A DNA stretch of 64,000 nt from Bacteroidota bacterium (GCA_018266835.1 JAFDZP010000002.1:510419-574418), one strand, 5' to 3'. Shown: positions 34,621 to 41,992, counted from the stretch's first letter. Program-made: numbers and translations. Notes: generated by a model from the sequence alone, not told the origin.

Positions 34621-34637
34621 GTAAAGCAAAGCTTTAC
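34621..34637 (-). terminator. Candidate terminator of engB
   Basis: Perfect stem GTAAAGC (34621-34627) with GCTTTAC (34631-34637), 3-base loop, 8 bases past the engB stop. A T-run follows on the minus strand only after five other bases, so termination is plausible but not strong. Confidence 0.45.
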
Positions 34638-34645
34638 AATATAGA

Positions 34646-35293
34646 TTATTCATTATCGGTAGCATCTTCAGCTTTTATAGCAGCTAAGTTAGAGTCCAGA
34701 AATCTCAGTATCTCGGGTTTGCCTTTTTTATTGAGTGAGGATGTTTCAATCATTACGGGAAGCTCGTCCCAGTATTTCCCAAGCTCTTCTTTGAAGGCTT
34801 CTATATTTTTATTTATCTTCGATTCACTTTCTTTATCCGTCTTGGTAAAAGTTAAAACAATCGGTATTCCGTTCTCTCCGCATTTGTTTATAAATTCAAT
34901 ATCTATTTTCTGAGGAGGAATTCGTGAGTCAATGAGTATAAATAAATACCGGAGGTTCTCTCGCTTCATTGCATATTCCCAGAGCGCTTTCTCCCATGCT
35001 TCACGCATTTTTATTGAGCGTGATGCATAGCCGTAACCGGGAAGATCAACAAGGTAATAGCTTTTTGAATTTTTTTCTTTGTTGTCTTTATTAATGAGGA
35101 AGTGATTTATAGTAACGGTCTTTCCCTGCTTAGCAGATGTCTTCGCAAGTCCGTTTTTATTTGTTATCATGTTAATAAGCGAGGACTTTCCTACATTCGA
35201 GCGGCCGATGAAGGCAAACTCAGGAATTGTAGGCGGCGGGCATTGCGCCATCCGCACTGCGCTTTTGATATACTCTGCTGACAGGATTTTCAT
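34646..35293 (-). CDS. engB: Ribosome-biogenesis GTPase EngB (YsxC/YihA)
   Basis: 215 residues. The GTPase boxes are complete: G1 GRSNVGKSSLIN (about residue 29), G2 region GLAKTSAKQGKTVTINHF, G3 DLPGYGYASR and G4 FTKTDKES. EngB is an essential circular GTPase for maturation of the large ribosomal subunit. Length and layout are normal, with a short C-terminal extension rich in acidic residues. Transcribed alone; a palindromic region lies downstream. Confidence 0.95.
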   Translation of the reverse strand: MKILSAEYIKSAVRMAQCPPPTIPEFAFIGRSNVGKSSLINMITNKNGLAKTSAKQGKTVTINHFLINKDNKEKNSKSYYLVDLPGYGYASRSIKMREAWEKALWEYAMKRENLRYLFILIDSRIPPQKIDIEFINKCGENGIPIVLTFTKTDKESESKINKNIEAFKEELGKYWDELPVMIETSSLNKKGKPEILRFLDSNLAAIKAEDATDNE

Positions 35294-35353
35294 AGAGTGT
35301 AAAATAACTTCTTTATATCAAAAGAAATATGTAATTAACTTCTTACTATTGAT

Positions 35354-35400
35354 TTGACAAAAAAAATACTATATTATAAAGTTCTCGATTTGGGAACTTT
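35354..35400 (+). promoter_or_regulatory. higBA promoter with palindromic operator
   Basis: TTGACA (35354-35359) and TATAAA (35375-35380) are 15 bases apart. Overlapping the -10 box is an inverted repeat with 9-base arms AAAGTTCTC (35378-35386) and GGGAACTTT (35392-35400), 8 of 9 complementary, spacer 5. The position suits an antitoxin autorepression site. Confidence 0.5.
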
Positions 35401-35415
35401 ATTAAGGTTTAATTT

Positions 35416-35709
35416 GTGAGAATTATATCCAGAAAGATTTTAAGAGAATTTTGGGAGAAACACAAAGATTGCGAACAGCAGTTAAAGTCGTGGTATAAAG
35501 AAGCAGAAGAGTCTGATTGGAAATCACCAAAAAATATTAAAAAAGATTATCCTTCTGCAAGTGTATTAGCAGATAACAGAGTTGTCTTTAATATTAAAGG
35601 AAATACTTAAAGACTCATTGTAAAAATTAATTATGATTACGGAATTATTTGGATAAGATTTATTGGTACACATGCAGAATACGATAAAATAAACGCAGAA
35701 AAAATTTAA
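35416..35709 (+). pseudogene. higB: HigB-family mRNA interferase, interrupted by an in-frame stop
   Basis: Reading from GTG at 35416 gives a 64-residue product (RIISRKILREFWEKH, ending VVFNIKGNT) that stops at TAA, 35608-35610. The same frame continues without another stop to 35709 and encodes RLIVKINYDYGIIWIRF and GTHAEYDKINAEKI, exactly the missing C-terminal half of HigB toxins. The family normally has Tyr at the stop position (remembered pattern GNKYRLVVKINY), so one base change, TAC or TAT to TAA, explains it. The toxin is probably inactive. A sequencing error or stop readthrough is the alternative. The antitoxin gene starts 3 bases later and is intact. Confidence 0.85.
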
Positions 35710-35712
35710 ATT

Positions 35713-36069
35713 ATGGACATAAAACCTATTAAAACAAAAAAAGATTATCAGGCTGCTTTAACTAATTTAGAAAAAATATTTGACGCCCAAAAAGGCTCAA
35801 AAGAAGGCGATAATCTTGAAATTCTTTCCTTGTTAATTGAAAATTATGAGAAAGAAAAATTTAAAATTGATTCTCCTGATCCCATTGAAGCAATAAAATT
35901 CAGAATGGAACAAATGGGGTATAATCAAAATGATTTAACAGGAATGATCGGCTCTAAAAGCAGAGTCAGTGAAGTTTTAAATCGAAAGAGAAAATTAACA
36001 CTTTCTATGGTAAGAAAACTTCATAAAAAGCTGAATATTCCGTCCGAGATTTTGATAAGAGAATATTAA
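35713..36069 (+). CDS. higA: HigA-family antitoxin (HTH, Xre-like)
   Basis: 118 residues. The N-terminal part (1-60) is the dimerisation and toxin-binding region; residues 60-118 form a helix-turn-helix, MEQMGYNQNDLTGMIG then SKSRVSEVLNRKRKLTL and the C-terminal LHKKLNIPSEILI. It represses its own promoter and neutralises HigB by protein contact. It remains intact although the toxin frame upstream is broken, and the palindrome at 35378-35400 is its likely operator. It could persist as a plain regulator or as an anti-addiction remnant. Confidence 0.9.
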   Translation: MDIKPIKTKKDYQAALTNLEKIFDAQKGSKEGDNLEILSLLIENYEKEKFKIDSPDPIEAIKFRMEQMGYNQNDLTGMIGSKSRVSEVLNRKRKLTLSMVRKLHKKLNIPSEILIREY

Positions 36070-36072
36070 TTC

Positions 36073-37644
36073 CTACTTCACCAATACCATCTTCTTTGTT
36101 TCAGTAAATCCTGCTGTCTGAAGTTTATAAAAATATGTACCGCTTGCAAGATATAGCCCGTTGAAATTATATCTGTATGAACCGCGAACCATATTCTCAT
36201 TTATTAATGTATACATTTCTCTTCCTATCATATCAAATATTTTCAATGTCGCAAAAGTATTTTCAGGCAAAGTAAACTCTATTGTAGTATTCGGGTTAAA
36301 AGGATTCGGATAATTTTGCGCTAATGAGTATTTAACCGGCAATTGAGTTGATATCGGATCTAATCCTGTTGTCTGAGAATATTTTATTAACAAAATATCT
36401 GCTGCACTTCCGTTCCCTTCGCTGAAACCCGATACGTAAACACTGTTTGATGAATCAACTAAAATGGAATTTGTACAATTAGTGCCCTGCAAAGGATTGC
36501 GATAAATTTGTTTCCATTGCTGAACACCGTATGTATTATACTTTATTGTAACGCAGTCCATATTATCAGGAGCCGAACTCCATCCTGTTACATAAACATT
36601 TGAAGCAGCATCAACGGCAATTCCGTAAACTTCATCCCGGTCATTTGCTTCGCCGTTATAAATTGCGCACCATTGCTGCTCACCATTGTTGTTATACTTC
36701 ATCGTTGTAAAGTCATCCCCGCTTTCACCTGTGATATAGATGTTTCGTTCGGCGTCGATAATTAAACCCCTAACAGATTCCCTCCAGCTTGCTGCTCCAT
36801 GATAAATCGCAGCCCATTGCTGTTCTCCAGATAAATTATATTTTAAAGTTACAAAGTCATTCTCTGAAAGTCCTGAACTGTTACTTTCACCTGCTACATA
36901 AATATTTCCGATTGCATCTGACTTTACAAATACACCTCTGTAAACTGCTTTGGGTGCAAACTGATAACTTCTTTCCCAAAGTAAATTTCCGGTACTATTA
37001 TATTTCCATGTACCTATATCGGCGTTTTCATCTCTGGCTAATTCACCTGTTAAAATAATGTTTCCCGATTGGTCAAGCGTTATATCCAATGCATATGCTC
37101 TTTCTGTGCTGTTAATATTTTCCCAGACAAGAGTTCCTGATGAACTATATTTTCGCAGGGATTGGTGATAATTATTTTGACTGTCAACGCTTTCTCCGCA
37201 AATGTATAAATTCCCGTTTGAATCAGTTATTAACAAGCCGCCAAAATCCACCATCCATAACAGTTCACCTGAAGAGCTGTATTTAATAGTCAGCATTCCT
37301 GATGCAAGATTCGAATCACTTCTGCCTCCCAGAAAAATATTACCTGCATCGTCAATCGTCATTGCATAAGAATCATCAGTTAAGTGATTCGGTCCGTCGT
37401 AAGTTCTTGACCATAGCAGAGTGCCCGATGAATTATATTTCAGCAGGCAAAAATCTATATTTCCGTTTGGACCGTTGCTATAGCCTGAAACATAAATGTT
37501 TCCGAAGCGGTCAACTTTTGATTTGTTTGAGGCATCGAAAGAATTTCCGGTACCATTGAATTTTGTTATCCATTGCTGCGAACTTTGAGAGAATGAATAA
37601 ACTGAGGAAAGTACAAATAGAATTGTAACGAGCAGGGTTTTCAT
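36073..37644 (-). CDS. Secreted SBBP-repeat propeller protein with T9SS type A sorting domain
   Basis: 523 residues with a signal peptide (LLVTILFVLSSVYSFSQS). Residues 25-430 hold repeats of about 50 residues built on DxxGNIYVxGxS and TIKYNxxGxxQW, the SBBP beta-propeller pattern. Residues 440-523 are a T9SS sorting domain: AQNYPNPFNPNTTIEF, then GREMYTLIN and SGTYFYKLQTAGF. The product is predicted to be displayed or released at the outer surface; no enzymatic site is visible. Its 3' end is 3 bases from the higA stop (convergent), and its 5' side faces the repeat-rich intergenic region. Confidence 0.9.
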   Translation of the reverse strand: MKTLLVTILFVLSSVYSFSQSSQQWITKFNGTGNSFDASNKSKVDRFGNIYVSGYSNGPNGNIDFCLLKYNSSGTLLWSRTYDGPNHLTDDSYAMTIDDAGNIFLGGRSDSNLASGMLTIKYSSSGELLWMVDFGGLLITDSNGNLYICGESVDSQNNYHQSLRKYSSSGTLVWENINSTERAYALDITLDQSGNIILTGELARDENADIGTWKYNSTGNLLWERSYQFAPKAVYRGVFVKSDAIGNIYVAGESNSSGLSENDFVTLKYNLSGEQQWAAIYHGAASWRESVRGLIIDAERNIYITGESGDDFTTMKYNNNGEQQWCAIYNGEANDRDEVYGIAVDAASNVYVTGWSSAPDNMDCVTIKYNTYGVQQWKQIYRNPLQGTNCTNSILVDSSNSVYVSGFSEGNGSAADILLIKYSQTTGLDPISTQLPVKYSLAQNYPNPFNPNTTIEFTLPENTFATLKIFDMIGREMYTLINENMVRGSYRYNFNGLYLASGTYFYKLQTAGFTETKKMVLVK

Positions 37645-37706
37645 TAGAGACCTCGTTTTAATGTTTTTCTGTTAACTCTGAATTAACAAAAAAGTTTCTT
37701 ATTTTA

Positions 37707-37735
37707 AATATATGAATAAGTGCTGATATTATCAA
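37707..37735 (-). promoter_or_regulatory. Candidate promoter of the SBBP-repeat T9SS gene
   Basis: Minus strand: TTGATA (37735-37730) and TATATT (37712-37707) with an exact 17-base spacer, about 60 bases before the start codon. Confidence 0.45.
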
Positions 37736-37849
37736 TGTCAGATAGGAATTTTTGTCATAATTTGTATCTCTTAAATTTTTTCACCCTATACCTGCTAATA
37801 GGGAGAAGCAATTTGAACTGCTAAAAAATATTTTATATATTGCAGAGTG

Positions 37850-37891
37850 CAATTAGCAATTAACAATTAACAATTAGCAGTTAGCAATTAG
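37850..37891. repeat. Six tandem heptads CAATTAR
   Basis: Six consecutive 7-base units (CAATTAG, CAATTAA, CAATTAA, CAATTAG, CAGTTAG, CAATTAG). Confidence 0.85.
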
Positions 37892-37908
37892 CTGAAGTGA
37901 AATATATA

Positions 37909-37968
37909 ATCAGTGACATCATAAAAATCATATTTATCGGTGTTAATAAAACCCGACTTTTTTCCGAC
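37909..37968. repeat. 60-base direct repeat, copy 1
   Basis: Begins ATCAGTGACATCATAAA and ends in the first bipartite CCGAC box. It matches 38197-38256 at 56 of 60 positions. Confidence 0.9.
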
Positions 37969-38359
37969 CAAAACACAAATGATAAAAATCGGAGATTGTT
38001 TTTACAATATCGGAGTTTGGAAAACCCGACAATAATCCGTCAAAATTTGAAATTTAAAATCTGAAATTTGAAATTATGAAAATCCGACTTTTTCCCGACT
38101 TTTTCACAAATAAAAAAATCGAGTATTGTTTTTTCAACCCAGGTGAATTAAAATCCGACAATAACCCGACATTTTTTGAAATCTGATTGTGAGAATATCA
38201 GTGACATCATAAAGATCATATTTATCCGTGTTAAGAAAATCCGACTTTTTTCCGACTTTATTCAAATAGTGAATTGGTGAAATGGTCAAATAGTGATTTT
38301 GGTGTTATTTCGAGCTTTTTCTTGTTTTGTGGCAGAATAAAACCCGACCAAAACCCGAC
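37948..38359 (+). repeat. Array of six 21-base bipartite CCGAC boxes
   Basis: Copies at 37948-37968, 38021-38041, 38079-38099, 38150-38170, 38236-38256 and 38339-38359. All are exactly 21 bases and fit AAAAYCCGAC-N5-YCCGAC; only the second copy departs, with CCGTC in its right half. The half-sites are 11 bases apart, one helical turn, and all face the same way, while the distances between copies vary (58-103 bases). The array lies upstream of the ECF-like sigma gene. Confidence 0.9.
38197..38256. repeat. 60-base direct repeat, copy 2
   Basis: Partner of 37909-37968 with four substitutions. It ends in the fifth CCGAC box. Confidence 0.9.
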
Positions 38360-38443
38360 TAATTCATAATTCATAATTTTGAATTCATAATTGAAGACCC
38401 AACTTTAAAGTATTTTTCCCGTTCATACGTCTATAATAGTATA

Positions 38444-39049
38444 ATGGAAAAGGAAACTCCCGCTGAAATGGAACAGGCATTAATTCAAAGCGATGTTACT
38501 CACATTCAGAACGCTGAAATCGGTGAAGCCGTAATAAGCGAGCGGGCTAAACTGTTATCATTTATAAAAAGTAAGGTCCCCGCAGGAGAAGAGGCAGAGG
38601 ACATTCTGCAGGATGTTTTCTACGAGCTGATTGAAAGCAGGCGGCTGATGAAGCCGATTGAAAAACTCGCTTCATGGCTCTATACCGTTGCGCGCAATAA
38701 AATAAATGACTTATACCGCAAAAAGAAAACGGTATCATTGGAAGATGAATTTGAAATAAGCGGAAGCGATGAAGTCCTGATGCTTGCAGATGTACTGCCT
38801 GCATTTGAAAATTCAATCGAAGATAAGTTGCTTCAAAGCGCATTGATAGACCTGATGGAAGAAGCGCTTGATGAGCTGCCGGAAAATCAGAGCAGAGCTT
38901 TTATAATGCACGAGCTTGAAGGAAAGAGCCTGAATGAAATTGCGGAGGAAATGGATGTTCCGCTTAAGACTGTGATTTCCAGAAAGCGGTATGCAGTGCT
39001 TCATCTTCGTGAAAAAATGCAGGAGCTTTACAAGGAGCTATTCCATTAA
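38444..39049 (+). CDS. RNA polymerase sigma factor, ECF-like
   Basis: 201 residues. Region 2 (about 35-95) contains the core-binding and -10 recognition helices: GEEAEDILQDVFYELIES and ASWLYTVARNKINDLYRKKK. Region 4 (about 140-195) has LPENQSRAFIMHELEGKSLNEIAEEM and the recognition helix KTVISRKRYAVLHLREKM. No sigma-1 or sigma-3 domain. The small membrane protein gene 36 bases downstream may encode its regulator. The 800-base upstream region with CCGAC boxes may carry its control elements. Confidence 0.9.
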   Translation: MEKETPAEMEQALIQSDVTHIQNAEIGEAVISERAKLLSFIKSKVPAGEEAEDILQDVFYELIESRRLMKPIEKLASWLYTVARNKINDLYRKKKTVSLEDEFEISGSDEVLMLADVLPAFENSIEDKLLQSALIDLMEEALDELPENQSRAFIMHELEGKSLNEIAEEMDVPLKTVISRKRYAVLHLREKMQELYKELFH

Positions 39050-39085
39050 ATTAAAAATTAATAGAGAACTTTATAATATAATAAT

Positions 39086-39433
39086 ATGAGAAAAGGATTC
39101 TGGTTATTCAGAGGAATTAAATTTGTAATATTTTTATGCCTGTATCTGCTTATTGCAGGATTTATAACAATGAATTTGTGGAACTGGCTGGTGCCGGAAT
39201 TATTCCACGGTCCCTTAATAACGTTCTGGCAGACGGCAGGCTTGCTGGTGCTTTCTAAAATCTTATTTGGCGGATTCGGTAAAAGAGGTTTCGGACACAG
39301 AAGAGAATACAACCGAAAGTGCTCAAACTGGAAAGAAAAAATGGAAGAACGAATGAAAGGAATGAGCGAAGAAGAGCGCGAAAAAGTAAGAGAGAAATTC
39401 GGTAAGAAATTCAACTTCACAGTAAATATTTAG
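39086..39433 (+). CDS. Small membrane protein with a charged cytoplasmic tail, unknown function
   Basis: 115 residues. Two hydrophobic segments (about 8-35 and 45-65) are followed by a Gly/Phe-rich turn and a strongly charged helical tail (KMEERMKGMSEEEREKVREK). I do not recognise a family. It lies 36 bases after the sigma factor in the same direction, the usual place of an anti-sigma or stress-sensing partner, and the tail could bind a cytoplasmic protein. This is inference from position only. Confidence 0.7.
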   Translation: MRKGFWLFRGIKFVIFLCLYLLIAGFITMNLWNWLVPELFHGPLITFWQTAGLLVLSKILFGGFGKRGFGHRREYNRKCSNWKEKMEERMKGMSEEEREKVREKFGKKFNFTVNI

Positions 39434-39443
39434 CAAAAAGAGA

Positions 39444-39528
39444 AAACTTTATGAGGATTTCTCCGTAAATAAGAGAAATTCTCGCACGGTATATCCGCTC
39501 TGTTCAAGAGCGGAACTTCATAAATTTT
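39444..39528 (+). ncRNA. Candidate structured RNA with a three-way junction
   Basis: Three helices close one junction. P1: TTTATGA (39448-39454) with 39518-39524, extended by AAA/TTT. P2: GGATTTCTC (39455-39463) with 39473-39481, one G-U pair, 9-base loop. P3: TCCGCTCT (39494-39501) with 39507-39514, 5-base loop. It lies between the 115-residue and 81-residue genes. Found by eye, not by covariance. Confidence 0.4.
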
Positions 39529-39559
39529 ATCATTTCAAAAAATTAAACAGCTTACCACT

Positions 39560-39805
39560 ATGACGGGCTTGGAATGCCAGACAGTTTTAGTATTTAAGAC
39601 CAATATTCAGAATGAATTTCAGAGGTCTTACGTGCAGATAATTATGAATTCCATTTACGGAGTACATGACTGCACAGTTGATTTAGATGATGTTGATAAA
39701 GTACTGAGACTTGAAATAGACTGCGACATGATTGAAGATTCAGTAGATGAAAACTTTGTAATCGAAAAGATAAACTCGCTCGGGTTTATGTGCAGAAGCC
39801 TCTAG
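39560..39805 (+). CDS. Small conserved-looking protein, possible HMA-like fold
   Basis: 81 residues. The pattern VFKTNIQNEFQRSYVQIIMN, then VHDCTVDLDDVDKVLRLEI and FVIEKINSLGFMC suggests a beta-alpha-beta-beta-alpha-beta ferredoxin-like fold as in heavy-metal-associated domains, but no CxxC metal site is present. Function unknown. It follows the sigma factor and small membrane protein and the candidate structured RNA. An ATG at 39560 is used; the next Met is inside the first helix. Confidence 0.6.
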   Translation: MTGLECQTVLVFKTNIQNEFQRSYVQIIMNSIYGVHDCTVDLDDVDKVLRLEIDCDMIEDSVDENFVIEKINSLGFMCRSL

Positions 39806-39915
39806 AATTAAGAATTCAGAATTATGAATGCAGAATGCAGAATTTGAAGTACAGCAACAAAATGAATCTATTGTTTATATTCTGAATTCTGAATTATACA
39901 TTCTAAATTCTTCAG
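39804..39915. repeat. Imperfect inverted repeat between convergent genes
   Basis: Left arm (39804-39843) and right arm (39878-39915) both contain AGAATTCAGAAT-type blocks in opposite orientation, with several mismatches. It may act as a two-way terminator or be a decayed dispersed repeat. Confidence 0.5.
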
Positions 39916-40214
39916 TATTGTAATTTTTGTTTTACTTCAGGCTGAGCATTACGCTTTTCAAGCATCTGTTTATGCGCATCTAAATCAACAGTCTTGTGAA
40001 CAAGTTTTGTTGATGCGGGATATTCTTCAATTTTATCAGCAGGACGGGCAGGTCTTCTTTGAAATCCGCCTCCGCAGTTAGGGCATACATTTTTTAATAA
40101 CTCTTTTGCGCATACATCGCAAAAGGTACATTCAAATGAGCAAATCATTGCGTTATCTGCATTGTATGGTAAGGCTTTGTTACAATTTTCACAGCAAGGT
40201 CTAAGTTCAAGCAT
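39912..40214 (-). CDS. DUF1272 zinc-ribbon-like protein
   Basis: 100 residues. The family signature is complete: MLELRPCCENCNKALP, then AMICSFECTFCDVCAKELL and VCPNCGGGFQRRPARP. The paired Cys-x-x-Cys motifs (CENC, CTFCDVC, CPNC) should bind two zinc ions. Function unknown. The C-terminal 35 residues, beyond the domain, are charged and unstructured. It stands alone between plus-strand genes and the GNAT gene. Confidence 0.9.
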   Translation of the reverse strand: MLELRPCCENCNKALPYNADNAMICSFECTFCDVCAKELLKNVCPNCGGGFQRRPARPADKIEEYPASTKLVHKTVDLDAHKQMLEKRNAQPEVKQKLQY

Positions 40215-40253
40215 AGTTTTTATTAGTTGTTGTATATAGATAGAGCATTTAGT

Positions 40254-40691
40254 TTACACAATCAATTCCATTCTGTATAAATCCAGTCCCTCGCCCCAGA
40301 AATCTTTTTGCATTTCAGCGAGCTTAAAACCAAACTTCTCATAAAATGCAAAGGCATGCTGTGAAGTCCATGAAGATATAATTTTGACATCTGTATTCTT
40401 TTTAATTTCGTTAAGCCGGAACATTGTCATCTGCGTTCCAAGTCCCATTTTCTGATACTTAGGATTAAAGAACTGCCATGATAACCGTGCAACGGATGTA
40501 TCTTCTGTAATATGATATCCGCCGAAGCCGACAGGGACGCCTTCGAATTCGTATGTGAAATAAGTTCTTTTATGATGGTTGATAAACTGTATGAGTTCAA
40601 TTTCTTCGGAAGGATCGAATGCCTGAGGGACATTCAACCGGAAAATATGAATGAGCATTTTGAAGTCATCATCTTTGTATGGACGTATCAT
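40254..40691 (-). CDS. GNAT-family N-acetyltransferase
   Basis: 145 residues. The GNAT core is visible: IRPYKDDDFKMLIHIF at the start, VGFGGYHI strand, and motif A YQKMGLGTQMTMFRL (acetyl-CoA binding loop QxxGxG) near residue 82, with a typical HAFAFYEKFGFKLAE C-terminal block. It acetylates an amine of unknown identity. It ends 40 bases from the DUF1272 gene and starts 11 bases from the ABC-like membrane gene, so the three may be co-transcribed. Confidence 0.85.
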   Translation of the reverse strand: MIRPYKDDDFKMLIHIFRLNVPQAFDPSEEIELIQFINHHKRTYFTYEFEGVPVGFGGYHITEDTSVARLSWQFFNPKYQKMGLGTQMTMFRLNEIKKNTDVKIISSWTSQHAFAFYEKFGFKLAEMQKDFWGEGLDLYRMELIV

Positions 40692-40702
40692 TTTGCACAG
40701 AA

Positions 40703-41563
40703 TTATTCTTTCTTCAATCTTCTGGAAATATCCTGTAATGAGGTCCAGCTTTCAAGAAGTTCGGGGAGAGTTTCAGATGCTGTTACGAAGGTCCATAAGT
40801 AAGCAACGATGGAAAAAAGCTCTCCGGCGGAAAATTCATCTAAGTCGATAGAGATATAAATAACAGCGATGAATATAAACAGAAGCACGAATCTCATAAG
40901 TCCGAAATTAAGCGCGCCCCAGTTTGAAATTTTTACCTGCGGCTTTGCAAGGTCGTCATAATATTTCTCGACTTCCTTCGGATCTTTTTTGGAAATGATA
41001 TCAACAACGTCTTCATATTTATCATGATATTCTTTCTGATGAACAGAGACTTTATTTACATAAAGCTTATTAATGAAATACAGAGGGATAATTATAACTC
41101 CGCAGGTAACAGAAATACGCCAGTCAAATAAATACATGGCTATAACAGCACCGAAGATGGCGACTAATTGGTCTATTATTTCAGGCATTCTGTATTGTAG
41201 AAATGCAATGTACTGATATGACAACTCAGCGCGTGCAGCAGTCTGTGAAACAGTAAGATTTTTCTCTAGAGAATCCTGAGAGACATAGGTAGCAATTTTT
41301 GTAAAGATATGAGTGAAGAGCTTAGTATCATAAACACGACGATAAGCACCAACGGAGGAATTAAGCACAAATAGTCCGACCCAGGCGAAAATCGGCCAGA
41401 ACGTATTTAAAGTGGGGTCGATGTAAGCTTTATCGATTAAGTCATCAATAACAAGTCCCAGTAAATACGGCTCAATTATCCATGCAAGATTTTCAATTAC
41501 CACTAGAATAACGGCAAATGAAATCTTCGTTCTGTACCTTTTAAATAATTCTCGTAAATGCAT
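40703..41563 (-). CDS. Stand-alone ABC-exporter transmembrane domain
   Basis: 286 residues. It reproduces the six-helix ABC type I exporter membrane domain (MHLRELFKRYRTKISFAVILV first helix, DTKLFTHIFTKIATYVSQD intracellular loop, MYLFDWRISVTCGVIIIPLYF, and last helix LFSIVAYLWTFVTASETLPEL) and ends where the nucleotide-binding domain normally begins. No Walker A or ABC signature follows in any frame, and no separate ATPase gene is adjacent. It is therefore not a truncation by frameshift; it must use an ATPase from elsewhere or work otherwise. Confidence 0.8.
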   Translation of the reverse strand: MHLRELFKRYRTKISFAVILVVIENLAWIIEPYLLGLVIDDLIDKAYIDPTLNTFWPIFAWVGLFVLNSSVGAYRRVYDTKLFTHIFTKIATYVSQDSLEKNLTVSQTAARAELSYQYIAFLQYRMPEIIDQLVAIFGAVIAMYLFDWRISVTCGVIIIPLYFINKLYVNKVSVHQKEYHDKYEDVVDIISKKDPKEVEKYYDDLAKPQVKISNWGALNFGLMRFVLLFIFIAVIYISIDLDEFSAGELFSIVAYLWTFVTASETLPELLESWTSLQDISRRLKKE

Positions 41564-41564
41564 C

Positions 41565-41912
41565 TTACTTAGTTATACTCTGTCTGTCTCTTTTACGTTT
41601 CATGAATCCTAAAATGAACAAAATAGTCGAAATGGCAGAGGTAACAGCCATAATGATAACGTATGTATTGCTTCTTTTAATTCCCACGATAAAAAATGCA
41701 ATAGCTGCAAGGAGTGTAAGAACTACTCCGATATGCGCAGTAACATGATTTTCGTTTTTTGTGGGGAAGGAGAGAATTATAAGTAAAATTCCGATTCCGA
41801 CACCAATGAAAGCAGTAGGGCTTCTGTGGTCAGGCTCTGCCATCAGATAAGGGATAAGACTTAAGAGCAATAAAATCAGCCCGTTAAGAAGCATTATCAG
41901 GTATTCTTTCAT
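41565..41912 (-). CDS. Small four-helix membrane protein, unknown function
   Basis: 115 residues with four hydrophobic segments (about 3-22, 33-50, 58-75, 82-102) and a basic C-terminal tail (KRKRDRQS). No family recognised. It starts the run leading to the stand-alone ABC membrane domain, one base apart, so it may be its partner. This is position-based inference. Confidence 0.65.
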   Translation of the reverse strand: MKEYLIMLLNGLILLLLSLIPYLMAEPDHRSPTAFIGVGIGILLIILSFPTKNENHVTAHIGVVLTLLAAIAFFIVGIKRSNTYVIIMAVTSAISTILFILGFMKRKRDRQSITK

Positions 41913-41992
41913 ATTGATTATTTGATTTATACAATATTCCGATGTTTGAACGATTTTTCAATTCAATAATTTACGTCAAAGTTTATTTTGTA

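Larger units (their letters stand above)
34329..34645. other. Intergenic region with REP-like palindromes (317 bases)
   Basis: Convergent in neither sense (both flanking genes are on the minus strand). It contains the large imperfect palindrome at 34446-34579, the short inverted repeat CTTTTTGT/ACAAAAAG at 34595-34616 and a hairpin at 34621-34637. The first 110 bases should carry the tricorn-gene promoter, not assigned. Confidence 0.5.
37645..38443. other. Repeat-rich divergent intergenic region (799 bases)
   Basis: No coding sequence recognised. It holds a minus-strand promoter (37707-37735), six CAATTAR heptads (37850-37891), a 60-base direct repeat (37909-37968 and 38197-38256, 56 of 60 identical) and six 21-base bipartite CCGAC boxes, together with AATTCATAATT-type simple repeats at 38360-38395. 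A TATAAT at 38432-38437 lies only 6 bases before the sigma-factor ATG. Confidence 0.7.

Noticed and set aside
37948-38359. CRISPR array
   Set aside because: The boxes are short and bipartite, spaced 58-103 bases, spacers are not uniform, and there are no cas genes.
38400-38443. ECF-type promoter directly before the sigma gene
   Set aside because: AACTT and CGTC are 22 bases apart, too far for the usual ECF spacing, and TATAAT is only 6 bases from the ATG.
39058-39420. Minus-strand frame of about 120 codons opposite the 115-residue membrane protein
   Set aside because: The plus-strand frame has a proper topology and follows the sigma gene; the antisense frame has no recognisable features.
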